This document shows positions 31,453 to 38,925 of a stretch of 64,000 bases of DNA, in pieces. The notes beneath the pieces were generated by a model, which saw only the letters and a program-made list of their open reading frames with translations, did no database searches and was not told where the DNA came from. The first letter of the stretch is position 1. The number at the start of each line of letters is the position of its first letter. The stretch is from assembly GCA_963800285.1 (NCBI GenBank), contig CAWDAL010000014.1:248001-312000 (forward strand), written 5' to 3'. The DNA is from DASUPK01 sp963800285. Lineage in GTDB: Bacteria > Actinomycetota > Thermoleophilia > Solirubrobacterales > 70-9. The position numbers and the translations under genes were made by a program.

Positions 31453-32832
31453 CTAGGCCGGCGGGATGTTGTGGTTGAGCCGGAAGAGGTTGTCCGGGTC
31501 GTAGCGGCCCTTCAGCTCGCGGAGGCGGTCCCAGGTCCCGCCCGGGTAGGCGGCGCGCAGCGTCGCCTCGTCCTCCTCGCCCATGAATCCGACGTAGCCG
31601 CCCGCCCCGTTCTTGCCGAGCGCATTCGCGAGGCCGTTGACGAAGGCCTCGTGGGTCTCCGTCTCGGCCGCGTCCCCGTACATCGCCGCGGCGTTGACGA
31701 AGAGGCCGCTGTCGCGATGCCCGAAGGCGGTCGCGTCGTTGGGCACCCGGCCGAAGGCGCCGCCGAGTACCCGCATCTGGACGACCTTCATCATCGCCGT
31801 GGACTTGGGGAGCTCCTCGAGGATCGCCTCGGCGCCGCCCGGCTCGAGGGAGTCCGTGAAGAAATTGGAGCCGGTGGCGAAGTTCGCCGCCTGCTCCGGT
31901 CCTTCGTAGAGCTCCGGATAGCGCATCGGCCGCAGCATGTCCGCATACGGATCGGCGAGCGCGCGGAAGGGCGCGAGCACGCCGTCGGCCTGATCGACCG
32001 GCCCGACGTAGGCCATCAGGCCGATCAGGATCGGCTGGCCGTGTGCCTCCTCGGGAAGGAAGGGCATCGGCGGAGCGATCATCACGTTGGCGATCGTCGA
32101 GAGCTCCTCCGGCGCCTGATCGGCGGCGTCGAGGAAGCCGGTGATCACCTCGGGCGTCCCCGGCAGCACCAGCATCCCGCCGACGATCTCCGAGATCTCG
32201 TGCAGGCGGAGCTTGAGGCGGGTGGCGACCCCGAAGTTGCCCTCGCCGCCGCGGATCGCCCAGTACAGGTCCGGCTCGGAGCCCTCGCTCGCGCGGACCA
32301 GCTCGCCGTCCGCCGTCACCACGTCGGCCGCCAGCAGGTCGTCGATCGTCAGCCCGTTCTTTCGCGCCAGGAAGCCGATGCCCCCGGCGAGGGTGATGCC
32401 GCCGAGACCGACGGAGCCGGCATCGCCGAGCCCCGTGACCAGGCCGTGCTCGCCGGTCGCGTTGGTGAACTCGCCCGCGGTGATCCCGGTCTCGACCCAG
32501 ACGGTCCGGTTGTCGACGTCGATGTCGAGTGACCTCATGGCCGACAAATCCAGGACCAGGCCGCCGCCGCCGATCGTGCCGTGGCCGGCCCAGCTGTGGC
32601 CGCCGCTGCGCACGGCCAGCTCGAGGCCGGCCTCGCGGGCGGTGTTGACGACCTTGGCGACGTCGTCGTCGTTCGCGGCCCGCGCCACCGCGATGGGCGT
32701 GCGGTCGAAGCCCTTGAAGAACACCTGGCGGGCGTCGTCGTAGCCGCCGTCGTCAGGAGCGATCACTTCGCCCTGGAGCTGCGAGCGCAGCTCATCGATC
32801 GGAAGTTCCTTGGTCTGCTCTGGCTGGGACAT
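31453..32832 (-). CDS. FAD-binding oxidoreductase, BBE (berberine-bridge) type
   Basis: 459 residues. 'AVRSGGHSWAGHG' carries the His that often links FAD covalently, 'GLGGITLAGGIGFLARKNGL' and RGGEGNFGVATRLKLRLH complete the FAD domain, and the C-terminus YDPDNLFRLNHNIPP is the BBE tail. Such enzymes oxidise sugars, alkaloids or polyketides. It is divergent from an ArsR gene; the intergenic palindrome lies on the ArsR side. A decayed relative lies at 25033-26375. Confidence 0.9.
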   Translation of the reverse strand: MSQPEQTKELPIDELRSQLQGEVIAPDDGGYDDARQVFFKGFDRTPIAVARAANDDDVAKVVNTAREAGLELAVRSGGHSWAGHGTIGGGGLVLDLSAMRSLDIDVDNRTVWVETGITAGEFTNATGEHGLVTGLGDAGSVGLGGITLAGGIGFLARKNGLTIDDLLAADVVTADGELVRASEGSEPDLYWAIRGGEGNFGVATRLKLRLHEISEIVGGMLVLPGTPEVITGFLDAADQAPEELSTIANVMIAPPMPFLPEEAHGQPILIGLMAYVGPVDQADGVLAPFRALADPYADMLRPMRYPELYEGPEQAANFATGSNFFTDSLEPGGAEAILEELPKSTAMMKVVQMRVLGGAFGRVPNDATAFGHRDSGLFVNAAAMYGDAAETETHEAFVNGLANALGKNGAGGYVGFMGEEDEATLRAAYPGGTWDRLRELKGRYDPDNLFRLNHNIPPA

Positions 32833-32920
32833 TCTGTACCCCCTCGGGATTTGCTTTTACGCCTTTGACGAGATTGGCGGCCACGATGTGACGTCGATCT
32901 CAACTAATAGCAAGGCGACT

Positions 32921-32940
32921 ATTCAACCATCTGGTTAAAT
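32921..32940. promoter_or_regulatory. 20-bp palindrome, likely ArsR operator
   Basis: AACCA-TC-TGGTT (32925-32936) is perfect, and outer bases ATT/AAT extend it to 20 bp with one mismatch. AATACT at 32938-32943, a possible -10, overlaps it, so bound repressor would block the ArsR promoter. Confidence 0.65.
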
Positions 32941-32950
32941 ACTCGACCCG

Positions 32951-33265
32951 ATGACGACAGCTCAGCTCGATCGCACCTTCGCCGCCCTGGCGGACCCCAC
33001 CCGCCGGGCGATCCTCGCGCGCCTCTCGCATGGCGAGGCCACGGTCGGCGAGCTGGCCGAGCCCTTCCCGGTCAGCGTCCAGGCGGTCTCCAAGCACCTC
33101 AAGGTGCTGGAGGGCGCCGGGCTGATCACCCGTGGGCGCACCGGGCAGCTCCGCCCCTCGCGCATCGACGGAGCAGCCCTGAAGGAGGCGGCCGAGTGGA
33201 TCGAGGGCTACCGCAGCTTCTGGGAGCGCGGCTTCGAGCGGATGGAGGATCGCCTGCGTGGCTGA
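32951..33265 (+). CDS. ArsR-family winged-helix regulator
   Basis: 104 residues. 'FAALADPTRRAILARLSHGE' and the recognition helix PVSVQAVSKHLKVLEGAGLI are standard. No metal-binding Cys pair is present, so it belongs to the non-metal ArsR group commonly coupled with AHSA1-type SRPBCC genes. Its 3' end overlaps the SRPBCC gene by 8 bp. It probably represses its own two- or three-gene operon through the palindrome upstream. Confidence 0.9.
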   Translation: MTTAQLDRTFAALADPTRRAILARLSHGEATVGELAEPFPVSVQAVSKHLKVLEGAGLITRGRTGQLRPSRIDGAALKEAAEWIEGYRSFWERGFERMEDRLRG

Positions 33266-33704
33266 CAAGCCCGACATCGACATGACCTGGACCTTCGACG
33301 CGCCGCGCGAGCGGGTCTGGCGCGAGTGGACCGAGCCCGAGGCGTTCGCCGACTGGTACGGCGGGCCCGAGTACGTGATCGCGCTCGACGAGATCGCGAT
33401 GGACGTGCGCGAGGGTGGCAAGTGGACGGCCGTGATGCGCGGGCCCGACGACCACGTGATCCACTGGGACGGCGAGTACCTCGAGGTGAGTGAGCCCGAG
33501 AAGCTCTCCTTCACGGTCTCCGACCAGCCCGGCGAGGACGTCTACGACCTCTGCACCGTCGAACTCAGCGACCTCGGCGGCACGCGTACCGAGATGCGCT
33601 TCACGCAGTCCGGCGGCCACATGCCGGCCGATGCCTACCGGCGCGCCCAGGAGGGCTGGGGCGGCTTCTTCGATCGGATGGCCGAGCGGCTGGCGGCCGA
33701 TTAA
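33258..33704 (+). CDS. SRPBCC/AHSA1-type protein
   Basis: 148 residues from GTG 33258, overlapping the ArsR gene. 'IDMTWTFDAPRERVWREWTE', 'FADWYGGPEY', MDVREGGKWTAVM and a C-terminal 'AQEGWGGFFDRMAERL' define the AHSA1/SRPBCC fold. In such pairs the SRPBCC protein is thought to bind a small lipophilic ligand linked to derepression. Ligand unknown. Confidence 0.9.
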   Translation: MADKPDIDMTWTFDAPRERVWREWTEPEAFADWYGGPEYVIALDEIAMDVREGGKWTAVMRGPDDHVIHWDGEYLEVSEPEKLSFTVSDQPGEDVYDLCTVELSDLGGTRTEMRFTQSGGHMPADAYRRAQEGWGGFFDRMAERLAAD

Positions 33705-33760
33705 TTCCGGCGCCACAACCCGTCTTACAGGGCGACTTCGAAAACGAACAGGAGGAAGAA

Positions 33761-34333
33761 ATGAGTGGGAGGATCGTTGTTACGGAGTTCATCTCGGTCG
33801 ACGGGGTGATCGAGGACCCGGGCGGGTCCGAGGACTTCGAGCACGGCGGCTGGAGCTTCGAGTACAACCGCGGCGACGAGGGCGACAAGTTCAAGATGGA
33901 AGAGCTGATGGACGCCGACGTCCAGCTGCTCGGACGGGTGACCTACGAGGGCTTCGCCGACGCATGGCCGTCGCGCGAGGGAGACTTCGCCGACAAGATC
34001 AACAAGGGGCGGAAGGTCCTGGTCTCCACCACGCTCACCGACCCGTCCTGGGAGAACACCACCGTGATCTCCGAGAACGTCCCGGAGGAGCTGCGCAAGC
34101 TCCGCGACGAGACCGACGGGAACATCCTGGTCGCCGGCAGCGGCACCCTCGTCAACACCCTGCTCGAGAACGACCTGGTGGACGAGCTGCGCCTGATGGT
34201 CTTCCCCACCATCCTCGGCGCGGGCAAGCGGCTCTTTCCCGACGGGATCGACCGGATCAAGCTGAACCTCGTCAGGGACGAGGGGGTCGGCCCGGACGGC
34301 GTCCGGGTTCAGGTCTATCAGCGCGCCGACTAG
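33761..34333 (+). CDS. dihydrofolate reductase-family protein (RibD-like)
   Basis: 190 residues. 'IVVTEFISVDGVIEDPGG', MDADVQLLGRVTYEGFADAW, 'NILVAGSGTLVNTLL' and FPTILGAGKRLFPD are the family blocks. AGGAGGAAGAA precedes the ATG. It may be the third gene of the ArsR operon (57 bp after the SRPBCC stop), a pairing often seen in actinobacteria. Substrate unknown. Confidence 0.88.
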   Translation: MSGRIVVTEFISVDGVIEDPGGSEDFEHGGWSFEYNRGDEGDKFKMEELMDADVQLLGRVTYEGFADAWPSREGDFADKINKGRKVLVSTTLTDPSWENTTVISENVPEELRKLRDETDGNILVAGSGTLVNTLLENDLVDELRLMVFPTILGAGKRLFPDGIDRIKLNLVRDEGVGPDGVRVQVYQRAD

Positions 34334-34338
34334 CTCGT

Positions 34339-35283
34339 CTAGACGGTCAGCACGATCTTCCCCTTGGCCCGGCCGTCCTCGAGGCGCTGGTGCGCCTCGG
34401 CGGCCTGGGCGAGGGGGAAGGTCTCTTCGAGCACTACGTCGAGTTTGCCGTCGTCGGCGAGCGCGGCGAGAGATTCGAGTCCGGCGCGATCGGGCGACAC
34501 CAACATCTCGATGGCGCGCTTGGCCTGCTTCGCCGCCGCGCCGGAGACCTCCGCGCTGAGGTCGCCGGCGATCACGACCAGCACGCCACCTTCTCTCAGC
34601 GTCGCAAGCGAGGAGAGCAGGCCGGCGTCGTCCTCACTCGCCAACTCGACGACCACGTCGACGTCGGAGACGGCATCCTCCAGCGGCCCGGCGGTGTAGT
34701 CCACCGGCTCGTCCACCCCGATCGTGCGGAGGAAGTCATGCTTCTCGACGCGAGCCGTACCGATCACATGCGCGCCGCGCGCCTTGGCGATCTGCACGGC
34801 GAGGTGCCCGACGCCGCCGGCTGCCGCCTGGACCAGGACACGATCCCCGTCCTTCACCTCGGCCGTGTCAACGAGGGCCTGCCAAGCGGTCAGGCCGGCC
34901 AATGGAAGGGCGCCGGCCTGCTCGTTGCTGAGTGCGTCCGGCGCACGGGCGATCTCACCGGGGAAGGCGACGACATACTCGGCGTCACAGCGTCCGGGGC
35001 CGGGAAAGCGGGGCATGCCGAACACCCGCTCCCCGCGCTCGAACCCGGAGACCTGCTCGCCGATCTGTGTCACCGTGCCGGCGACGTCCCATCCCAGGAT
35101 CATCGGCGGCTCGCCCATCTCCTCCGGCACCCACGCCCCGGCTCGCACCTGCGTGTCGACCGGGTTCACCCCTGCCACCTCGGTCTCGATCAGCAGCTCA
35201 TTCGGAGCCGGGACGGGGCGCTCGACCTCCTGCACGGCGAGCACCTCAGGACCGCCGTGGTCCCGCATCACGACTGCCTTCAA
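34339..35283 (-). CDS. NADP-dependent quinone oxidoreductase/alcohol dehydrogenase (zinc-less MDR)
   Basis: 314 residues from TTG 35283 (family start reads (M)KAVVMRDHGGPEVL). 'VAGVNPVDTQVRAGA', 'GWDVAGTV', AAAGGVGHLAVQIAKARGA (NADP Rossmann) and 'RLEDGRAKGKIVL' are the MDR elements; no catalytic zinc Cys/His set is seen. The TTG overlaps the upstream gene's TGA as TTGA, so translation should be coupled. It likely reduces quinones or enones. Confidence 0.85.
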   Translation of the reverse strand: MKAVVMRDHGGPEVLAVQEVERPVPAPNELLIETEVAGVNPVDTQVRAGAWVPEEMGEPPMILGWDVAGTVTQIGEQVSGFERGERVFGMPRFPGPGRCDAEYVVAFPGEIARAPDALSNEQAGALPLAGLTAWQALVDTAEVKDGDRVLVQAAAGGVGHLAVQIAKARGAHVIGTARVEKHDFLRTIGVDEPVDYTAGPLEDAVSDVDVVVELASEDDAGLLSSLATLREGGVLVVIAGDLSAEVSGAAAKQAKRAIEMLVSPDRAGLESLAALADDGKLDVVLEETFPLAQAAEAHQRLEDGRAKGKIVLTV

Positions 35284-35735
35284 AGGCTGACCTGAACGCG
35301 ATGATCGTGCTCGTCGAGCACGTAGACCGCCTCGGCGGTCGCCTGGAAGAGGCGGTGGCGAGACGGGGGGCGGATGTCCTCCTCCGACCACTCGTCACCG
35401 CCATGCTCGGCCGTGCGCGCGCTGAAGATCTCGAGGCCCTCGGCCGTCTCGTGAGCGGGCAGCTCGCGCGCGACACCTGAGACGTAGACACCCTGGCCGC
35501 TGTTGATCGGCACGCTCGAGTCGAACATCACGATCCCCACCTCGCGGCGGTCGCGGAGGTTGACCGAGTGGGCCGCCTCCGGCTCTGAAACCCAGAAGAA
35601 CTCCCGGTAGTCGCGATGCGCGAAGTAGACCGGCGTCGCCCACGGCTGCCCGCTGCGGTCGGCGGTGGCCAGCACCATGTAGAGGCTGCGATCGACGATC
35701 TCCCTCGCGGTCGCCTGCTCTCGTCCCTCGTTCAT
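35280..35735 (-). CDS. pyridoxamine 5'-phosphate oxidase-family flavin-binding protein
   Basis: 151 residues. 'SLYMVLATADRSGQPWATPV', FAHRDYREFFWVSE and 'RREVGIVMFDSSVPINSGQG' form a split-barrel FMN (or F420) protein of the PPOX superfamily. The C-terminus ends in EHDHRVQVSL. Its stop overlaps the TTG start of the quinone oxidoreductase, so the two redox proteins are co-made. It is divergent from the MBL-fold gene. Confidence 0.82.
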   Translation of the reverse strand: MNEGREQATAREIVDRSLYMVLATADRSGQPWATPVYFAHRDYREFFWVSEPEAAHSVNLRDRREVGIVMFDSSVPINSGQGVYVSGVARELPAHETAEGLEIFSARTAEHGGDEWSEEDIRPPSRHRLFQATAEAVYVLDEHDHRVQVSL

Positions 35736-35807
35736 GGCTGGAGTATCTCTCAGCAGGTTCTCAGGCAAACGGATCAGCTCTCGCAAGCGCTGAGCGCGGC
35801 GCTTGAA

Positions 35808-35813
35808 TAGGCT
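35808..35813 (+). promoter_or_regulatory. putative -10 box (TAGGCT)
   Basis: TAGGCT ends six bases before the proposed ATC start at 35820. Transcription would begin at or next to that codon. Confidence 0.35.
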
Positions 35814-35819
35814 CGCCCC

Positions 35820-36650
35820 ATCGAGGTCGAGCACCTCAACTGCGGAACGATGTGCCCGAGGGGAGCGCGTCTGCTCGCCGGCTCGGGCGGACTGCTGGAG
35901 ACGACGACGGTCGTCGCCCACTGCCTGCTGATCGAGGCCGGCGGCGAGCTCGTCCTGGTCGACACCGGCTTCGGGCTGGGCGACAGCGCGAATCCGAAGC
36001 GCCTCGGCCAGCCCTTCCGCGCGCTGGTCGCTCCGCGCTGCGAGGAGCGCGAGACCGCGATCCGCCAGGTCGAGGCGCTGGGCCACGATCCGGCCGACGT
36101 CCGCCACATCGTCACCACCCATCTCGACCTCGACCACGCGGGCGGCATCGGCGACTTCCCGGACGCCCAGATCCACGTCTTCGCGGCCGAGCTCGCTGCG
36201 GCGCGCTCGCCGTCGCTGAAGGAGCGCGCCCGCTACATCTCGGAGCAGTGGGGCCTGAGCCCGATCTGGGTCGAGCACGGCGCGGGCGGCGACAGCTGGT
36301 TCGGCTTCGAGAGCGTCCGCCTCCTCCCCCACCTCGACGCGGAGATCGCGATGATCCCGCTCCCCGGCCACACCGCGGGCCACTGCGGCGTCGCGATCAA
36401 CACCGCGGACGGCTGGCTGCTCCACTGCGGCGACGCCTTCTTCTACGCCGGCGAGATCGAGACGCCGCGCCGCTGCCCGCCGGGCATGCGCCTCTTCCAG
36501 ACGATCAACCAGCACGACGGCAAGGCGCGTCACCGTAACCAGGAGCGTCTGCGCGAGCTGCAGCGCGATCACGGCGACGAGGTGACGCTCTTCTGCTCAC
36601 ATGACCTGCAGATGCTCGAAGCGGCCCAGCGACAGCCGACGGCCGCCTGA
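35820..36650 (+). CDS. MBL-fold metallohydrolase, probable ATC start
   Basis: 276 residues from ATC 35820, or 266 from ATG 35850. The segment before the ATG, IEVEHLNCGT, matches the conserved start of this family (HLNCGTMCP), yet no ATG, GTG or TTG precedes it after the in-frame TAG at 35808. The metal motif is THLDLDHAGG (second His of HxHxDH is Asp), followed by PGHTAGHCG, HCGDAFFY and FCSHD. Lactonase-like or thiol-ester hydrolase activity is possible. It ends 19 bp before the next gene. Confidence 0.82.
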   Translation: MEVEHLNCGTMCPRGARLLAGSGGLLETTTVVAHCLLIEAGGELVLVDTGFGLGDSANPKRLGQPFRALVAPRCEERETAIRQVEALGHDPADVRHIVTTHLDLDHAGGIGDFPDAQIHVFAAELAAARSPSLKERARYISEQWGLSPIWVEHGAGGDSWFGFESVRLLPHLDAEIAMIPLPGHTAGHCGVAINTADGWLLHCGDAFFYAGEIETPRRCPPGMRLFQTINQHDGKARHRNQERLRELQRDHGDEVTLFCSHDLQMLEAAQRQPTAA

Positions 36651-36669
36651 CAAGGACAGGAGGGAAGCG

Positions 36670-37128
36670 ATGGCGCTTGATCAGCCGACAGCGGGCGACG
36701 CACTCAAGGAACTGGAGGTTCTGGTCGGGACCTGGAAGGTGGAGGCGACGCCTCCCGGGGGGCCGCCCTGGCCCGGCGACGCGGAGATCACCTACGAGTG
36801 GCTCGAGGGCTCCGATCAGCAGCTTCTGGTGGAGCGCTCGCGGGTCGAGATGCCCGAGGCCCCCGACGCCGTCTGCGTGATCGGCTGCGACGCCGCCAAC
36901 GGGCGCTACTTCCAGCTCTACACGGACGACCGCAACGTCTGCCGGGTCTACGAGATGTCGATCGGCGGTGGCGAGTTCAGGTTCTGGCGCGATGGCGAGC
37001 CCTTCTCGCAGCGCTTCAAGGGCAAGATCAGCGAGGACGGCAACAGGATCGACGCGCGCTGGGAGGCCGCCAAGGACGGCACCAACTGGGAGACCGACTT
37101 CGACCTCGTCTTCATCCGCGTCCTTTAG
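36670..37128 (+). CDS. DUF1579-like / lipocalin-type small protein
   Basis: 152 residues. 'LKELEVLVGTWKVEATPPGG', 'GDAEITYEWLEGSDQQLLVE' and 'FRFWRDGEPFSQRFKGKISE' resemble small beta-barrel proteins of the DUF1579 type ('L..lvG.W....'). GGACAGGAGGGAAGCG before the ATG is a strong ribosome site. Function unknown. It may share a transcript with the MBL gene 19 bp upstream. Confidence 0.72.
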   Translation: MALDQPTAGDALKELEVLVGTWKVEATPPGGPPWPGDAEITYEWLEGSDQQLLVERSRVEMPEAPDAVCVIGCDAANGRYFQLYTDDRNVCRVYEMSIGGGEFRFWRDGEPFSQRFKGKISEDGNRIDARWEAAKDGTNWETDFDLVFIRVL

Positions 37129-37230
37129 GCGCATGTGATACTTAGTTCCAGGTAGAGCGAGACGCAGGGGGAGTGCGGATCGCGTCAACGGGAACTGCGA
37201 TCGGCGGCCAGCCGCCGGGGGAGAGTGCGC

Positions 37231-38442
37231 ATGCGTCTTCGTCACCTGACCATCGCCGGGGCGGTCGTCGCCTCGTCGCTTGCCCTGACGCTCGTCGCCA
37301 CCGGCGGCGCGTCGGGAGCCTCATTGCCCAAGACCAGCGTGATCCCGGGCGCCTGCGCCCTCGATCTGCGCGCCGGCCACTCGCACTGCAACCTGAACGT
37401 GATCGCCAACCTGAAGGGCGAGCCCAGGGCCGCGGCGGCGCCGACGGCCGGCTACGGCCCCGCCGACCTGCGGAGCGCGTACGCGCTGCCGTCGAGCGGC
37501 GGCTCGGGCCAGACGGTGGCGATCGTCGACGCCTACGGCGACAACACGGCCGAGGCCGACCTCAACACCTATCGCTCGAACTACGGCCTGCCCGCCTGCA
37601 CCACGGCCAACGGCTGCTTCAGGAAGGTCAACCAGAGCGGCGTTCAGGGCAGCTACCCGTCCAACAACCAGGGCTGGGCGCTCGAGACGCAACTTGATCT
37701 CCAGATGGTCTCGGCGACCTGTCCCGGCTGCAAGATCCTCCTCGTGGAGGCGAAGAACAACCAGAGCGCCAGCCTGTACGCGGCCGAGGACACGGCGGCC
37801 CGGCTCGGCGCCACCGAGATCTCCAACAGCTACGGCGGCGGCGAGGCGAGCTCCGAGACCGCGGACGACGCCCACTTCAACCACCCGGGCGCCGCGATCA
37901 CCGTCTCCTCGGGCGACAGCGGCTATGGGGTCGAGTACCCGGCCGCGTCGAAGTACGTGACCGCGGTCGGCGGCACCACGCTGAGCCGCGCGTCGAACGC
38001 GCGCGGCTGGAGCGAGACGGCCTGGAACGGGTCCGGCAGCGGCTGCTCGGCCTACGAGGCGAAGCCCGCCTGGCAGACCGACACCGGATGCGCGCGGCGC
38101 ACCGTTGCGGACGTCTCCGCGGTCGCCGACCCGAACACGGGAGTCGCGGTCTACGACTCGAACTGCAATCTGATCGGCCAGCTGCTCGGTCAGTGCTTCA
38201 AGGGCTGGGGCGTGGTCGGCGGCACGAGCGCCTCGGCGCCGATCGTGGCAGGCGTCTACGCGCTCGCGGGCAACGGCTCGAGCGTCAACTACGGGTCGTT
38301 CCCGTACAGCCACACCTCGTCGCTGTTCGACGTGACCTCGGGGAGCAACGGCAGCTGCAGCCCGGCGTACCTGTGCACCTCCGGCGCCGGTTACGACGGG
38401 CCCACCGGCCTCGGCACGCCGAACGGAACCGGCGCCTTCTAG
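37231..38442 (+). CDS. secreted S53-family (sedolisin) serine peptidase
   Basis: 403 residues from ATG 37231 (GGGGGAG upstream). A signal peptide covers about 1-30 (VVASSLALTLVATGGASG). The mature enzyme has the S53 catalytic Glu and Asp in ALETQLDLQM (Glu-x3-Asp), the oxyanion Asp in VSSGDSGYG and the nucleophile Ser in GGTSASAPIVAG. No long pro-domain is present before the catalytic part, unlike typical sedolisins. Six or more cysteines suggest disulfides. Likely an extracellular acid protease. Confidence 0.88.
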   Translation: MRLRHLTIAGAVVASSLALTLVATGGASGASLPKTSVIPGACALDLRAGHSHCNLNVIANLKGEPRAAAAPTAGYGPADLRSAYALPSSGGSGQTVAIVDAYGDNTAEADLNTYRSNYGLPACTTANGCFRKVNQSGVQGSYPSNNQGWALETQLDLQMVSATCPGCKILLVEAKNNQSASLYAAEDTAARLGATEISNSYGGGEASSETADDAHFNHPGAAITVSSGDSGYGVEYPAASKYVTAVGGTTLSRASNARGWSETAWNGSGSGCSAYEAKPAWQTDTGCARRTVADVSAVADPNTGVAVYDSNCNLIGQLLGQCFKGWGVVGGTSASAPIVAGVYALAGNGSSVNYGSFPYSHTSSLFDVTSGSNGSCSPAYLCTSGAGYDGPTGLGTPNGTGAF

Positions 38443-38469
38443 CCGCCCCGCTCCGAGATCCGACGCGAG

Positions 38470-38495
38470 AGGCGGGCCCCTTCGGGGGCCCGCCT
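38470..38495. terminator. strong 11-bp hairpin with TTCG loop
   Basis: AGGCGGGCCCC pairs with GGGGCCCGCCT around TTCG, 28 bp after the protease stop. There is no long T-tract, but the stem is very stable and capped by a UUCG tetraloop. Confidence 0.75.
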
Positions 38496-38540
38496 CGTTC
38501 GGATTCCAAAATTCTCATAGCTAGCCCGGCCGAGGCGGCC

Positions 38541-38546
38541 TAGAGT
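38541..38546 (+). promoter_or_regulatory. putative -10 box (TAGAGT) for a leaderless start
   Basis: TAGAGT ends seven bases before ATG 38554; no Shine-Dalgarno is visible. Confidence 0.4.
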
Positions 38547-38553
38547 GGCGGCG

Positions 38554-38925
38554 ATGTTCTTCGCCAAGCGCAAGCTCAAGAAGAACGGGGAGCGGGCCAC
38601 CGCCCTCGTGACCTCCTGCGAGGAGCGCAGCAAGCTCACCTCGAACGAGCTGCGCGACTACGACTACGTGCTCGAGGTCCACAGCGAGGCGGGAGAGACC
38701 TTCGAGGCGAAGGTCCGCGACAAGTTCTGGATCGCCGGACTCAGGCCGACGGACGGGGACGACGAGGTCCCCGTCCGCTTCGATCCGGCCTCCAAGGAGA
38801 CCGTCTTCGACCTGGACGGGGACCCGCGTTACGACGCCGACGCGATGAACGAGCGGACGGCGAAGCTGAAGGCCGAGACCCGGGCGCTCAAGGCGAGCAA
38901 CCCGGGTCAGGGCCCACGGCTCTAG
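38554..38925 (+). CDS. hypothetical protein, DUF3592-like/beta-sandwich, 123 aa
   Basis: MFFAKRKLKKNGERATALVT begins with a basic segment; 'YDYVLEVHSEAGETFEAKVRD' and 'VPVRFDPASKETVFDLDGDP' read as alternating beta strands. The form 'G.rA.A.V...........Y...v....g..f......' recalls small proteins handling surface or stress functions, but I do not claim a family. The C-terminal helix is KLKAETRALKAS. Its stop shares CTAG with that of the convergent exporter (38922-38925). Confidence 0.65.
   Translation: MFFAKRKLKKNGERATALVTSCEERSKLTSNELRDYDYVLEVHSEAGETFEAKVRDKFWIAGLRPTDGDDEVPVRFDPASKETVFDLDGDPRYDADAMNERTAKLKAETRALKASNPGQGPRL

Noticed and set aside
33490..35295. 601-codon open frame on the + strand
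   Set aside because: It spans parts of SRPBCC, DHFR-like and antisense quinone oxidoreductase genes in another frame and has no domain.
35736..36572. long upstream extension of the PPOX gene
   Set aside because: It is the antisense of the MBL-fold gene. The PPOX fold begins at ATG 35735.
37190..37230. riboswitch upstream of the S53 protease
   Set aside because: Only a short CGGCGG/CCGCCG hairpin is visible; no known riboswitch core could be recognised.
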